Part shown: positions 14,544-25,269 of the stretch, one piece after another
How the letters are laid out: each line of letters begins with the position of its first letter
Position numbering within the stretch: position 1 is the first letter of the stretch
Source: Cytospora piceicola
Lineage: Eukaryota > Ascomycota > Sordariomycetes > Diaporthales > Cytosporaceae
Assembly: GCA_023375675.1 (NCBI GenBank)
Contig: JALQBC010000001.1
Coordinates: 1,922,001 to 1,986,000 of the forward strand
DNA: 64,000 bases
Direction of reading: 5' to 3'
The notes under the pieces: model-generated
Told to the model about the DNA's origin: nothing
What the model saw: only the letters and a program-made list of their open reading frames with translations
Database searches by the model: none
Translations under genes and position numbers: made by a program

Positions 14544-15085
14544 ATAAGTATAACGTTACTTATAACCTTATTTACAGCCTTTAATACGGCCTTAGCTAAA
14601 GCCTTATTAAGGTTATAGTTCTTAATAATAAGCTTTATAATAAGCTTCGTAATAGTAATACAGCCTATAGAATTTAAAATCTAAATAGGCTACTAAGGCT
14701 ATATAGCTGTTATAAGCTAGGTAAAGGTTAAAGGCTTAAAAAGGTTTACGGTTTTAGGCGTATTAACAGCTTATGTAAGCTATAAAGTCGGCGTAGTTTC
14801 GGGTGTATAAATAGCCTATATAAGTTAAAAAGGCGCTATAGGCTTTATAAAAGGTATAAAAGTCGTAGTAAAAGCGGTAAGTACGTTTAAGGAAGGCGTA
14901 TCGGCTATAAGTTTAACGACGCTACCTATTAAAAGGCTTTAAAGGGCTACGTCGGTTATTTTTATATATGGAAATAATAAAAATAGACTTTTTAGTGTTA
15001 GTTTAATTAAATCTATAGTCTAATTAGGTAAAGACAGGCTGTAAATAATAAGAATACGGCCTGTTTATATAGTTAGTTAAAAGGT
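14544..15085. repeat. RIP-degraded repeat DNA, right flank, with sharp border
   Basis: This continues the mutated block beyond the LTR element. It has more GGC/GCC strings than the interior of the element, suggesting a different source repeat, but again no reading frame. CpA and TpG reappear at normal frequency from about 15085, so the border with euchromatin is within a few tens of bases. Confidence 0.8.
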
Positions 15086-15210
15086 TAAGTTGGTAGTAGA
15101 AGGAAGAAAGTCAGACCTCGCGTATGGCGGGGTGGCAAAACCTAGTTACGGAACACCCCTAACTGAACCCCCCCCCCCCTCTAAGAAATCCACAATATTA
15201 GCACTTCAGA

Positions 15211-16794
15211 ATGGACAACCTAAGCCCGGAAATCATATCCCTGATCGCCAACCACCTCCTCGCAAAGCCAAAGGGGTCCCACCCGACAGGACCAAGACCA
15301 TCGACCTCACCGCGCCCCTCGGACTACGCGTGCATCTCACGCAGGTGGCAGGCGGCCGCCGAGCCGCACAGCTTCGCCGAGATCCGGCTCAGCAGCACGG
15401 AGCTCCCGGCCCTCGCGGCCCTCTTCTCGTCGCGCCCTCACCGCCGCGCGCTCCTGCGCCGCCTCGCCTGCGTCGTGTGCCTGCCGACCCACGGCGACTC
15501 GCGGGCGGACCATGCGCGCAACCTCGAGGCGTTCGGGTCGTCCACGAGGGGGCTGTTGGACCTGCTCGCGCGGTGGGAGGCTGCGCCGGGCGACCGTGGA
15601 GGTGCCGGATCGGGTAGGCTGAGCTTGCACCTCGGCTTCGCCTGGGATGTTGACTCCGACGCGGATGGCCCCGTGGACCAGAACTTCGATGTCTGCAAGT
15701 CGAGCTCGGCGCGGCGATACCTCACCCTCGAGGGCGGTATTGGGGGTCAGGGTGTCGGCCTGCCTTCGGTGCAGCGGGTGAAGGACTTCAGGGTGGAGGT
15801 CTCCCTGGGCCTGGCTCCCCACCCGGCGACGATGTGCCAGCTCGCAGGCTTGTTCCCCAGCCTTGAGGGTTTGGATCTCGAGTACCGTGACCCTGCCATC
15901 AAGAGACACGAGATGCGTCAGGAACATCGTGTAGCGCTGGGAGATGGGCTCAGAGAGCTTACAGAGAGGCTTCCCAAGCTCAAGAGGCTCTGCATTAGAC
16001 GCCAGGGCGCAACGGACCCTTGGAATCACAGTTTCGCAAGCCGGAGCCTAGAAGAAGGTGGTGTTGATATTCTGTGCGATTCTGTAAGACAGGTTGTTGA
16101 GGCCGGTACGCTGACAGAGCTGGTACTCGTGGATGTCCTTCTCTCACCCGATCTTTTCAGAGACCCGCGCCGTGGCGACAAGGGGTCGGTTACTAGTTTC
16201 CCATCGTTAAGGCGGTTCGATATCAAGGTCGGTATATTGGCCCCTAGTGGTGAATGGTACTATACAGGCGATCCTGCGGCCGTGGAGGCAGGGTCTTCCA
16301 CCCTGGACGACATGGAGTCCGAGGACGAAGAGGATTCCGATGGTGGTGGCTCGGACGATGGGGACTCGGACGATGGGGACTCAGACGACGACGAAGATAA
16401 CACGGAAAGAGACGCCATCGTCAATGGAGAAAGACCACACCATCCATGGCGGACACGACTAAATACGGAGACTTTTGATCCACTCGTCAAGAGTTTGTCG
16501 GAAGCTGTGTTACGGGGGATGCCATCCCTGGAGTGGGGATCTCTCGAGATCGGGACCGACCAAGACACACCGGTCGGCGTGATCATGCAGTGTTGTGCGG
16601 CCGGACAAGCGTTCGTGCAGGCACCGGGTAGAATAGAAACAGACGACATTAGTGTGCGCAGGTGGAAAACTTGTGTTGGGTTTGGTACGGAGTGGCAGGT
16701 CCCCGAGGATGTGACTGCCCTTTGGGAAGAATGGGTTGGGGATGAAGGAAATGTCGAGATGTCTTCATGGCCTCCTATGAGTAAGGGCCAGTGA
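15211..16794 (+). CDS. F-box domain protein
   Basis: A single-exon gene of 527 residues. The N-terminus (LSPEIISLIANHLL, residues 4-17, then DYACISRRWQAAAEPHSFAEIRL) is the F-box pattern of a large ascomycete family; F-box proteins tether substrates to Skp1-Cullin ubiquitin ligases. Substrate is unknown. The remainder lacks recognisable repeats apart from an acidic Ser/Asp tract at roughly residues 367-396, built on a 15-bp nucleotide repeat (16351-16395) and resembling casein kinase 2 sites. The ATG at 15211 directly begins the F-box and is the best start. The gene sits only about 125 bp from the RIP-destroyed block and a 12-C run lies just upstream (15168-15179), so its promoter is short or partly lost. 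GC content is high and normal for the window, with no RIP inside the gene. Confidence 0.8.
   Translation: MDNLSPEIISLIANHLLAKPKGSHPTGPRPSTSPRPSDYACISRRWQAAAEPHSFAEIRLSSTELPALAALFSSRPHRRALLRRLACVVCLPTHGDSRADHARNLEAFGSSTRGLLDLLARWEAAPGDRGGAGSGRLSLHLGFAWDVDSDADGPVDQNFDVCKSSSARRYLTLEGGIGGQGVGLPSVQRVKDFRVEVSLGLAPHPATMCQLAGLFPSLEGLDLEYRDPAIKRHEMRQEHRVALGDGLRELTERLPKLKRLCIRRQGATDPWNHSFASRSLEEGGVDILCDSVRQVVEAGTLTELVLVDVLLSPDLFRDPRRGDKGSVTSFPSLRRFDIKVGILAPSGEWYYTGDPAAVEAGSSTLDDMESEDEEDSDGGGSDDGDSDDGDSDDDEDNTERDAIVNGERPHHPWRTRLNTETFDPLVKSLSEAVLRGMPSLEWGSLEIGTDQDTPVGVIMQCCAAGQAFVQAPGRIETDDISVRRWKTCVGFGTEWQVPEDVTALWEEWVGDEGNVEMSSWPPMSKGQ
16351..16395 (+). repeat. 15-bp coding minisatellite (acidic tract)
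   Basis: Two perfect copies of TCGGACGATGGGGAC (16351-16380) plus a diverged third unit encode the Ser-Asp-Asp-Gly-Asp part of the F-box protein's acidic tract. Confidence 0.75.
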
Positions 16795-17113
16795 GTCTGA
16801 CAAGATTATGTGCCTCAGGAGTAGCATTGGACAAATATTTATGAGTCGCATGATCATCAAGGGCCGCGCATTCTATAACTGTAGCTGGCCTCCTGCTTAC
16901 CGCATACATAGGTTTTATCGAAATCACGTCTGAGCAGGCTCATCATCTGATCCTACAATTGCGACCGACTGTCGCCAAATAATCGAATCTGGATCCCACA
17001 CACCCTTACGGTCCTGTATCTTGAAACTCATTCGCAACCAGTGTAGTAGTATGTAATCGTGACTTTATTGATTATAGTCTCTATGTATATACGCATCCTC
17101 TCCATTCCCCCAC
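16795..17113. other. Intergenic, convergent 3' ends
   Basis: About 320 bp between the stop codons of the F-box gene (plus) and the gamma-glutamyltransferase gene (minus). It should hold both 3' UTRs; no gene is seen. Confidence 0.6.
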
Positions 17114-18880
17114 TTAGATAGCCAACCCACCACTGGCAAGCTGCCTCGGCTCCCCAGCGGCCTCAAAGGTACCGTTGGGCAGCAACCTCAAGGCCTGCGC
17201 GGTGCTCGAGCCGGGGGCGACCCACTCGACGGTGTGGCCCAGGCTCTTCATGTACGCGGTCGTGCTGTTGTCGTAGGCGTACTCGAACGAGACGTAGTTC
17301 GGGCTCAGCTGGTCGTGCATGCGCGGCTCGGTCAGGGCCTCGAGCGCCGTCATGTCGTGGTCGATGGCGTGGTGGATGACCTGCGCCGTGGCCGTGATGA
17401 TGCGCGAGCCCCCCGCCGACCCGCTGATGAAGAACAGCCCGCCGGACGGGTACTCGACGATGGTGGGGGAGATGGAGGACAGGGGCCGCTTGCCGGGGAC
17501 GATGTAGTTGGCCTCGCTGGGCGAGTAGCCGAAGGCGTTGGTGGAGCCCGGGGTGCTGAAGTCGTTCATCTCGTTGTTCAGGATCACACCCGTCTCGGGG
17601 ACCATCAGGCGGGAGCCGAAGATGGTGTTAATCGTGGTGGTGATAGATACGGACAGGCCGCTCTTGTCCGCGGACACCACGTGCGACGTACCGTGGTCGG
17701 AAAGGACCTCGAGCTCGCCAGGGTCGTAGTACGAGACGTTGTAGGAGGTGTAGTTGGAGATCTTGGCGCGGATATCGGCAGCATTCTTCTGGGAGAGCAT
17801 CTCGGCTTGGTACTCGGCCATGCCGGAGACGAAGGAAGGATCACCCAGGTTGGTGCGCATACCGTAGGACCATCGCATGGCCTCGTCAAGTCTGTGAGTG
17901 GAGAGGTTTGCCTGTGCCGGGTCACTGAAGCCCTCGAATCCGTTGACGATGTTCAGGATAGACAGCGCGACCTCACCACCAGAAGGAGCGCTGCAGCTGG
18001 TGAGCTTATAGCCGCGGTAGTCGATGGTGAGAGGGTCACGGAGCTCGATGGTGTAATTGGCGAGATCCTCAACAGTCATGGTTCCATTTGAGGCCTGGAG
18101 GGCAGCAATGGTAGCCTCGGCAATAGCACCCGTGTAGAAGGCATCAGGCCCCTCCTCCGAGATAGTCTCCAGGGTATCAGCGTATCGCTTGCGGGTCATG
18201 ATCTGGCCCTCCTGGACAAGGGTTCCGTTGGGAGCAAAGTCAATAGCCCAAGCAGGGTTCTGCGTGAGGAACTCGGGGTTGGAGACGCCGGCCATGTACC
18301 GAGCAGTGTCTGCAGTGACCTCGAAGCCGTAGCGGGCGACATTGACAGCCGGGGTCATGACCGTCTTCCAGGGCAGGACACCGTACTTGTTATGGAGATA
18401 TTCCAATCCACGAAGCTCGCCAGGAACACCACTGCTACTATTTTAGCCAACGCGTCGCGAATGAGAGGGGCTCAAGAGTTGTGTGACTTACGCTGCAAGA
18501 CCGCCATACAGACTCAAATCCGTATCGTTCACGTACATATCCTCGAAATAAGCCGCAGGAGCTGTCTCTCGGAAGTCGATAAACTCGTAGCTCCCCTCTG
18601 CGTCGCGGACAAGCATGAAGCCACCGCCTCCGATGCCAGAGTGGTACATGCCGATGACACCCACGCAGAAGACGGTGCCGACGAGAGCATCGACGGCGTT
18701 TCCGCCCTGCTCCAGCATCTCAATCCCAATCTTGGAGCAGACGGTGCTCTCCGAAGCGACGGCGCCTAGAGATGGGACATCGGTCGAGTTGGCTCCCAAG
18801 TAAGCAGTAGGGACTGCGACGGCGAGATGAGAGAGACCCAGCAGCAGCTGAGCTGCGGCGACGGTGCGTCTGACTGCCAT
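17114..18880 (-). CDS. Gamma-glutamyltransferase (secreted, family T3)
   Basis: Two exons, 18880-18492 and 18431-17114, joined across a 60-nt intron (donor GTAAGT, acceptor TAGCAG) give 568 residues. The splice restores the family motif AGVPGELRGLEYL. Residues 1-23 form a signal peptide. The enzyme cleaves or transfers the gamma-glutamyl group of glutathione and relatives, matures by autocleavage, and acts at the cell surface or vacuole. The nucleophile is the Thr in DHGTSHVV (about residue 378), where the precursor would cut into large and small subunits. Downstream family signatures include LNNEMNDFS and the oxyanion-type GSAGGSRI. Length is normal for a fungal GGT. The C-terminus is complete. 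It is transcribed away from a 1-kb upstream region shared with nothing else nearby. All key residues are present and I see no sign of inactivation. Confidence 0.93.
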
Positions 18881-19923
18881 GGCGAGCTGTGACCGGAACT
18901 ATTTGGATATCCTAGACTTGTAGGGGAGCCTGGACAGCTGCCTGTCAAAGGAGGAGGGGGGGAGAGGAGGGGAGGAGGGGCAAAAGGAGGCGAAGAGGGA
19001 TGAGGAGAGGGAAACGATGGGGAAGCAGTTCGCCCCGGGCCATGCCAGCCTCATATATTGCCCGTAGCCGGGCTACTGCTCCGTATCAAAGTTAATTCCT
19101 ATGATCGATCATGGATGTTGATATGACCGCCCGGCTTATTAGGGCAAGCGGGACTTGCCGAATGATAATCCTTGGGACATTCCCAGGTGTGATTCCGTAG
19201 TGCCAAGGCAACCCGGCATACACATACATGCATATGTACACCAAGTGATGCTGATCTCTTGAGTTCACCAAGAGTTATGATTGGGGAATCAAGAACAGGA
19301 CCTCGAAAAGCGGGGGGCGGGATGGCTGTTGCGGAATTCCCAAAGGTTCAATGTTGCAACTGAAGGCGATCTTGCAGCCGACGATCTGCAGCAAGGTGGC
19401 TTATCAGTGGAGCCACCTTAAAGCTGATATGTGCCCCGCCTACTGCCCCGCACACCAGCAGTTACCCCAGTTCCAATGCTACCGCCACGAACGTGCAGCA
19501 ACAGGCCTGAACTGAACCAACCAGACTGCATGACATAATATGTACACTAACATTCAGCATCACTAATCTCACCACAAGATGTTAGTATCTATCAACAACG
19601 AATCCTCCCCTCCCCCCTATTTCCACTATTCCCTCCTCCACCGCCCAACGGTGCTACCTCACCCGATTTCTTCCTACCATGACATCGAACAATCATCCAA
19701 CAACAAACAACAGCCCAATCTCGACAACTCGAGCAATCTTTTACACTGCCGATCGCCAAACGGACCGACATCCGGAGTGTTGCAGCTCGGACGCTTTCCA
19801 TTCAGGACGTCTGCTGTTCCGTCCGGATGGAAGGCGACGAGACACATCCGAGGTCGATATGCTTGATTTGCTTGATATGCTTTCGATATCATCTTGAATG
19901 CTGTACATACAATTCATTATCAA
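18881..19923. other. Intergenic: GGT promoter and beta-mannosidase 3' flank
   Basis: About 1 kb. A G/A-rich tract (18945-19015 on the plus strand, C/T-rich in the direction of GGT transcription) lies just upstream of the GGT start and fits a pyrimidine-rich fungal promoter/5' UTR. Small open frames at 19579-19923 occur in several frames at once and do not look coding. Confidence 0.5.
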
Positions 19924-22900
19924 TCAAGGCAGAGTATTATCCCATATGCTCTCCACCTTCACCCGCCCCTGCCAGTCCCCAGCCTTGCTCCCACTAATCA
20001 CGCTATACCCCACCGTCTTGGACTTCCCCTGCCTTAGGAAGAAGCCATTGTCGTCGAAAATCACGATAGTGCCCGCCGAGTCGTCCGGGTCCAGCGCAAG
20101 CCACGTCCAGATGCTGTTGCCCGCCACGGCAGTGACCGTGAACTGCCCCAACTGCTCGTCATACTCGACACTCAGTCCTGGATCCCTCAGTGCCGCGTTG
20201 GCAAGTGGTGTTGGCGTCCAGTAGTTGGTGTGTGTGAAGGTCTTGGTCGCGTTGGTGTTGGTCGGCGTCCCAGTCGCAGTAAGGTTCGCCACGAAGATCG
20301 CATCTGCGGCCGCATCACTCGAAGAGTTCCCGTTCCCAAACACCTCGCCCACATCAATGGTCGTCAACAAGGTGCTGTTCAGCGGCCCGATCGTGAATTC
20401 CACCGTCTTGGCCCCCTCGTCAGAGGAAACATGTGCCTCATCCCCAGCCCAGTCCAACCAGGCCATGCTGATGCTACCCTGCACCTCGGTCCAAAGATCA
20501 CTAACGACATAAACACTCAACAGCCCACTAGTGACATTCCACACCGGCGCCACCACGACATTCTGGTAAATGTCCCTCGCCACATAATGCAACACCTTCC
20601 ACCGCCCGTCGTATTCGATCCCGGCCCACGTGGGCGCCTGCCAGATGTCCTCGAGCTGCCAGTACAGGCTCCCCAGCTGCCTCTCCGGCCTCCCGCTCCC
20701 CGCGCGGTAGAACTGGATCTGCGCCTTGTAGTAGTCCGCCTGGAACAGCTGCGTCGCGTGGGCCCAGCTGCTGAAGTTGGCCAGCGGGTCCGCCTTGGAC
20801 GGCGCCGGGTAGTACCGCTCCGCCGCCACCGTCATCTCGCCCATGCCCTTGGTGGTGTTGGCGAAGTTGGCCGTGTCGAGCCCGCCGGGCGGGTAGTGGT
20901 GGTTCCGCAGCTGGACGGTGCTGCTGTTGAAGTGCAGCTCGCCCGCCGGCAGGACGGGCCGCCAGCTGTCGAGGCTCGGCATGCTGTGGAAGCCGAACTC
21001 GTCGGCGAAGCGGCCCTGCGGGTACGTCGAGACGTTGAAGGACTGTGACGCGTCGTAGTTGTAGAGGTCCGTGTCGCCGTAGATGGACCCCGGCGTCGCG
21101 TTGTTGTACCGCTGCACGATGGGGATCGGGTTGCTGAAGTTCAGGGTGAGGTAGCCGTTGGTCGTGCTGGACGGGATATACGTGATGCTGTGGGAGTTGC
21201 CGTACACCGCCGGCAGCAGCGTGTCGAGAAACAGCGTCTCGTACTCGTGAAGGTACCGGTCGTACTGATCCGGCGCGAGATACGTAAGCTCACGCAGCTC
21301 CAGGTTCTCGAGCTCGTTGCCCCCCGCCCACAGCGCGAGCGAGGGGTGATGGTTGGTCCGCCGAACCTGGTAGACAGCCTCCTCGCGGCAGTTCTCCAGG
21401 AAGTCCGGGTCCACGGGGTACAAGGCGTCGCCGAACTCGAACTCGCTCCACAGCAAGATGCCCATCTCGTCGGCGAGGTCGTACATGAAGTCCGGCGAGT
21501 AGGCCCCGCTCGCCCAGACCCGGAGCAGGTTCTGGTTCCCGGCGACGACGGCGGAGAAGAGCTGCTGGATCCTCGCGGGGGTGACGCGTGGCCAAAAGGC
21601 GTCGGGCGGGATGAAGTTGCTGCCCTTGGCGTAGAACTCGTGGCCGTTGATTTCGAAGTGCCCTGTTGCCCTCGAATGTCAGCAATTTCTGGAGTTATTC
21701 ATCACACCCGGTTCGAAGGAGACAGTTGAGACACTTGCAGTTATTTCCGGGCGCGATTCCCTTGGCGAGTTGTTCGTCAGTAATCTCGCCCAAGTTGAGC
21801 ACGATGGTCCTGAAGCCAGTGCGCTTGTTGACAGAAGCCAGCTTCGCTCCAGATGCAGCAACGACATCGACCGTGATGTTGTATAGATTCTGCTCGCCCA
21901 GTCCAGTCGGCCACCACAGCTTGTAGTCCTGTCCACCAAGAACGACCTGTCCAGTGATAACATCCCCAGCGTTGGTAACATTTCCCAATAACCCACTACT
22001 CACCGTCTCGTTCGACACCAAATCAAGCACTGCATACCTCAGACTCGCCCCTTCCGGCACCGCCCCCAGAACATCCAAACTCGCATTAAGCACCCAGTCC
22101 GCGCTCTGATCAGGCGGTATATATGGCAACTGCCCGACCCTGTGGATATCATAGATCGAGTTTCTCACATGCAACTCCGGCTCCTGCCCCGCCGCCTCCC
22201 GCAGCTGCACCGCCCACGCATCCTTCCATATGCCCGCAGGAGCAAATGCCTTCATGAGATAGGATATATTAGTAAAGGTCCTTGCAAATACTGGCATCCA
22301 AGGTGTGAGAAATAAAGACGAACCGGTCCCCAATCCCACCCAAAGTCAGACTGTTCCTTTCTTATGAGCGCGCGATGGATGAACTCGAACCGCCCCTCGA
22401 CGCCAAACGGCCACGTTTCCACCCCCGGCTGGCTGGCGAGGTAGTATGCCGTGCCCGGGGCGCTGAAGAACTGGACCAGGAGCTCCGGGTCGCCTCCGCC
22501 TCGGGGGCACGACGCGAGGGCCGAGGAGACGTCAAAGTACCACTGCCGGAACTGGTTGTCCGCGCTCGCGACCTTCCCCCCGCAGAGCCAGACGTCGGCG
22601 AAGGTGTCGAGGCCGTTGAAGAGGAGGTACGTGGTTGTGGTGGTACCGTTGTCGTCACCCCCGCGCCGGAGCCCCGAGAGGCTCGTCGTGTAGTTCCAGT
22701 CTGCCCATGCTATCCAGCGGAGGTTGAAGTCGTTGAGGCCATAGTAGGGGTCTCCGATGACCTGTGCCGCTTGCAGGTCCAGGTGCACGTGGGACGGGAC
22801 TTTGCCTGGTACCGAGATGTTGTATGGTGTGTTGGAGAGGGTCCACTTCTGCGTAGAAAGGTCGATGGTGTTGACTGCTCCCAGGGCGGTCGAGACCAGA

Positions 22901-22959
22901 GATGAGGTGATGATGGTCCCGAGGGTCAGGGCTGCTCTTTTGATGCCGTGTTTGAGCAT
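19924..22959 (-). CDS. Beta-mannosidase, glycoside hydrolase family 2 (secreted)
   Basis: Three exons: 22959-22324, 22249-21739 and 21662-19924, giving 961 residues. The ATG at 22959 begins a signal peptide (about residues 1-28). The enzyme removes terminal beta-mannose from manno-oligosaccharides during hemicellulose breakdown. Exon 1 ends at FGWDWGP and exon 2 resumes [12 protein letters not shown], matching the continuous family motif across a 74-nt intron. The second intron (21663-21738) has a GC donor (GCAAGT) and CAG acceptor; only this choice regenerates the family sequence [22 protein letters not shown]. The acid/base Glu is in WAGGNELE (about residue 499) and the nucleophile Glu in ADEFGFHS (about 604). 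Many N-x-S/T sites fit a secreted glycoprotein. Full length for the fungal extracellular clade. Confidence 0.93.
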
Positions 22960-23940
22960 TCTTCTGGATTTTGCATGCACATTCGCAGGTGATGTATAAA
23001 GGAGGTTGTAGCGGAGGGGGTAGGCAGAGTGAGACACGCGTGGAAATGATCCTTGAAGTGTCAAAGCGTCGGACCTGTCCATCAACAGCCTGCAGCTTCT
23101 TCTATTTTGCTTCTCTTCACGATTTATATGTACTACTCAAGGTAGTATGGCATACCTGGGAAGAGCCCTCCGGGCCAGATTCCCGGGATCGGCCTGTCCA
23201 ATATCTTCTGAGGGTCGCTATGATGTCAGAACCGTGCATTATGCGTATGAAGTGGTCAAACTAGATGCATTTTACATACTTAAAGTTGTATTGAATTCAA
23301 AAAGGATCGACAATTCCGTGATGGGACCGGGGTGATGCGGAGTATTTTGGAGGCGAGCCCCGTGTCGCCTTCCGTGTGGACGGTAGGGGCAACTTATGAA
23401 CTGCTGACGCCATTTACAACCCCTCAATGAAGTTGGGGCTTGGATATTGAACATGATTAATTTAATTTCTATGACGATTACAAGCTCGCAAGTTCTGAAG
23501 AGAAGAGAAGTACCGTTATTCACTGCATAAGTCTCCACATACTTTGAGTAGACCAACGCGGTCGACGTTCCAACTCCCGACACAATTACAGCTTCATAGG
23601 TTGACAGCAGGAAATGCCCGCGACTCGTTGTTATTGTTCCTGATAATCCACTTCTCCAGGTCCCTGTGTTTGTGGCACCGAGGCCACCTCTCTCCGCCCG
23701 CACCGAGTTTTGAGCAGTTGGCTCATCAGCTCAAGTATCGTCTGTGAAGTGAATCAGACTGATCAACAGTAGAAAGGCAAAGAGATCCTTTCCTCCGATT
23801 TCTGTTTATACAAGAGAAGTACCAGTGACATGATCATGAGGACATGGACAGTGGCCGCACCAGTCGGTTCTGCCCTTGTCCCTGCGACGTTCGATTTTTC
23901 TTGATAGGCGAAGAAACTTTGCTGCATATAATGCCGAGGT
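22960..23940. other. Intergenic: beta-mannosidase promoter and 3' flank of BTB-like gene
   Basis: About 980 bp. A minus-strand open frame at 23272-23703 has unremarkable composition, no recognisable motif and no splice partners, so I do not call it. No tRNA or repeat is seen. Confidence 0.5.
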
Positions 23941-25269
23941 TCAGCTACATATCATGCTAGACCTCCATGCAGCCCAGATTAAGGCCCTTGAAGTCTTCTT
24001 CAACATCCATAGCTCGTGATAGCCGGGCCTCGATTGGCGCGGTTGCTCGTAGGCGACCTTAGTGAGGCATTCGCGCAACTCCAAGACGGTCTTCGTTTGA
24101 TCGAGCCTGTCAGAGTACTGGAATCTGTCCTCTTCGCCTGGTCTCCCCTTCAAGACTTTCTTCATAACCACCCCTGCGCGTTGCAGTTCCCTGCGGTAGT
24201 TGTAGGTGGCGACAATACGGCAGTCGCAGGTTGCCTCGTGGGAAAACCAGTCATATATTAATTTCCAAACCTTTCTCTCCATTTCGGCATAAAGCTGGCC
24301 CCGGGCGATACGTATGCGGGCTACAAAGGCGTCAACGAAACAAATTCTTGACAAGAATTAGAACAAGGACTTTGAGGAGCTTACCGATGACCTCTTTGGG
24401 CAAATGCAGATGGCGATACCACTCGTTGGCAACATCGTTGCGGTAGACCAAGGGACTGTACTCTCCTATCTGACCACGGCTGGTGTTCTTGCAAAGCCAT
24501 TCGGTCACGTAATACCATCCAGTGACATCATTGAAGGCAAATATTGGGAAGAGGACGCACTCAAAATCGTCTTGGGTGTTGAGTGTGCCAATCTTGTGCC
24601 TGGGGAAGTTGGTCTCCCGCCACCCGAGAAACCAAGAAAAAAGGAGTTCGCGGTCAATGTCCAGCTTGCCCTTATGATCAATCAGGCGGGTCTTGAAGTT
24701 CATCAAAGGGAGAACGCCCCAAACATCATCAATGGAGACCTCAAAAAGCTCCTTGGGGAAATGGTCCTCCAAAAGTACATGCTTCGCAGGAGGTGTGGTA
24801 TGGCTGGAATCCGAAGTCTTGCTCGATTTTCCCTCGGCAAGCTCCACAGAAGACTTGCGCTCCTTCTGTTCTTTTCCGTCTGAATTTTAATAGCAGGACC
24901 GTTGCCGCGACTGGCAGCCGCGTCTCCGCTTCCTTGTTCGTCCTTGTCAGTCGCGCCATCGTGTTTTGCATCTCCGCCTGGTTCGGAGTCCTCAGACTCC
25001 ATGATCAGCTTCAAATGGTAGTCAAAGTGCAGCGCGCGGAGAACAATCTCGACGGCGGTAGTGCTGATGCCTTTGTCTTCGATATGCTCTTTGTTGGGTC
25101 GAAAACCAATGGTAGTGCCCATGTGGTGGGCAAACTTCTTCCAGTAGCTGTTCTTCTCCAATGCTGCGGCCAGAACGCGAAGCTCAACGCGATTGACCAA
25201 CTTCTTTCCGTCTTTCTGGATCACGTAGATCGTGGTGTCTGCGTCGAGGTCGAGTACGATGGGCGCCAT
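23941..25269 (-). CDS. BTB-like domain protein with a disturbed reading frame
   Basis: The start at 25269 (MAPIVLDLDADTTIYVIQKDG) leads into a BTB-like fold; TTAVEIVLRALHFDYHL (about residues 70-86) is the typical end of the domain in ascomycete proteins. An acidic/polar linker follows, then a C-terminal region (LEDHFPKELFEVSIDDVWGVLPLMNFKTRLIDHKGKLDI onward) in another frame. A clean intron (24321-24384, GTAAGC...GTAG, branch TTGAC) joins VI to ARIRIARGQLYAEM, and the protein ends at 23941. The shift between frame 1 and frame 2 must occur at 24703-24886. The only candidate I see there is a weak 44-nt intron with a GTGGAG donor; a 1-nt indel near the A-run around 24870 would equally explain it. 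Role unknown; BTB proteins act as protein-interaction adaptors, often for Cul3 ligases. Confidence 0.6.

Noticed and set aside
1..15085. Mitochondrial insertion or centromere as explanation for the AT-rich block
   Set aside because: Specific CpA/TpG loss with CpG retained and an LTR pair differing only by transitions point to RIP; no mitochondrial gene remnants were seen. Centromere identity cannot be tested here.
15090..15617. 175-codon frame starting before the F-box gene
   Set aside because: Non-ATG start, overlaps the F-box gene in another frame, Pro/Arg-rich shadow.
17234..18091. Long plus-strand frame (285 codons) inside the GGT gene
   Set aside because: It is antisense to a clearly conserved GGT exon; high GC at third positions opens antisense frames. 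No motif.
20230..21048. 272-codon plus-strand frame inside beta-mannosidase
   Set aside because: Antisense shadow of GH2 coding sequence, Arg/Val-rich translation without a fold pattern.
23272..23703. 143-codon minus-strand frame between beta-mannosidase and BTB-like gene
   Set aside because: No motif, unlikely composition, lies in the expected promoter.
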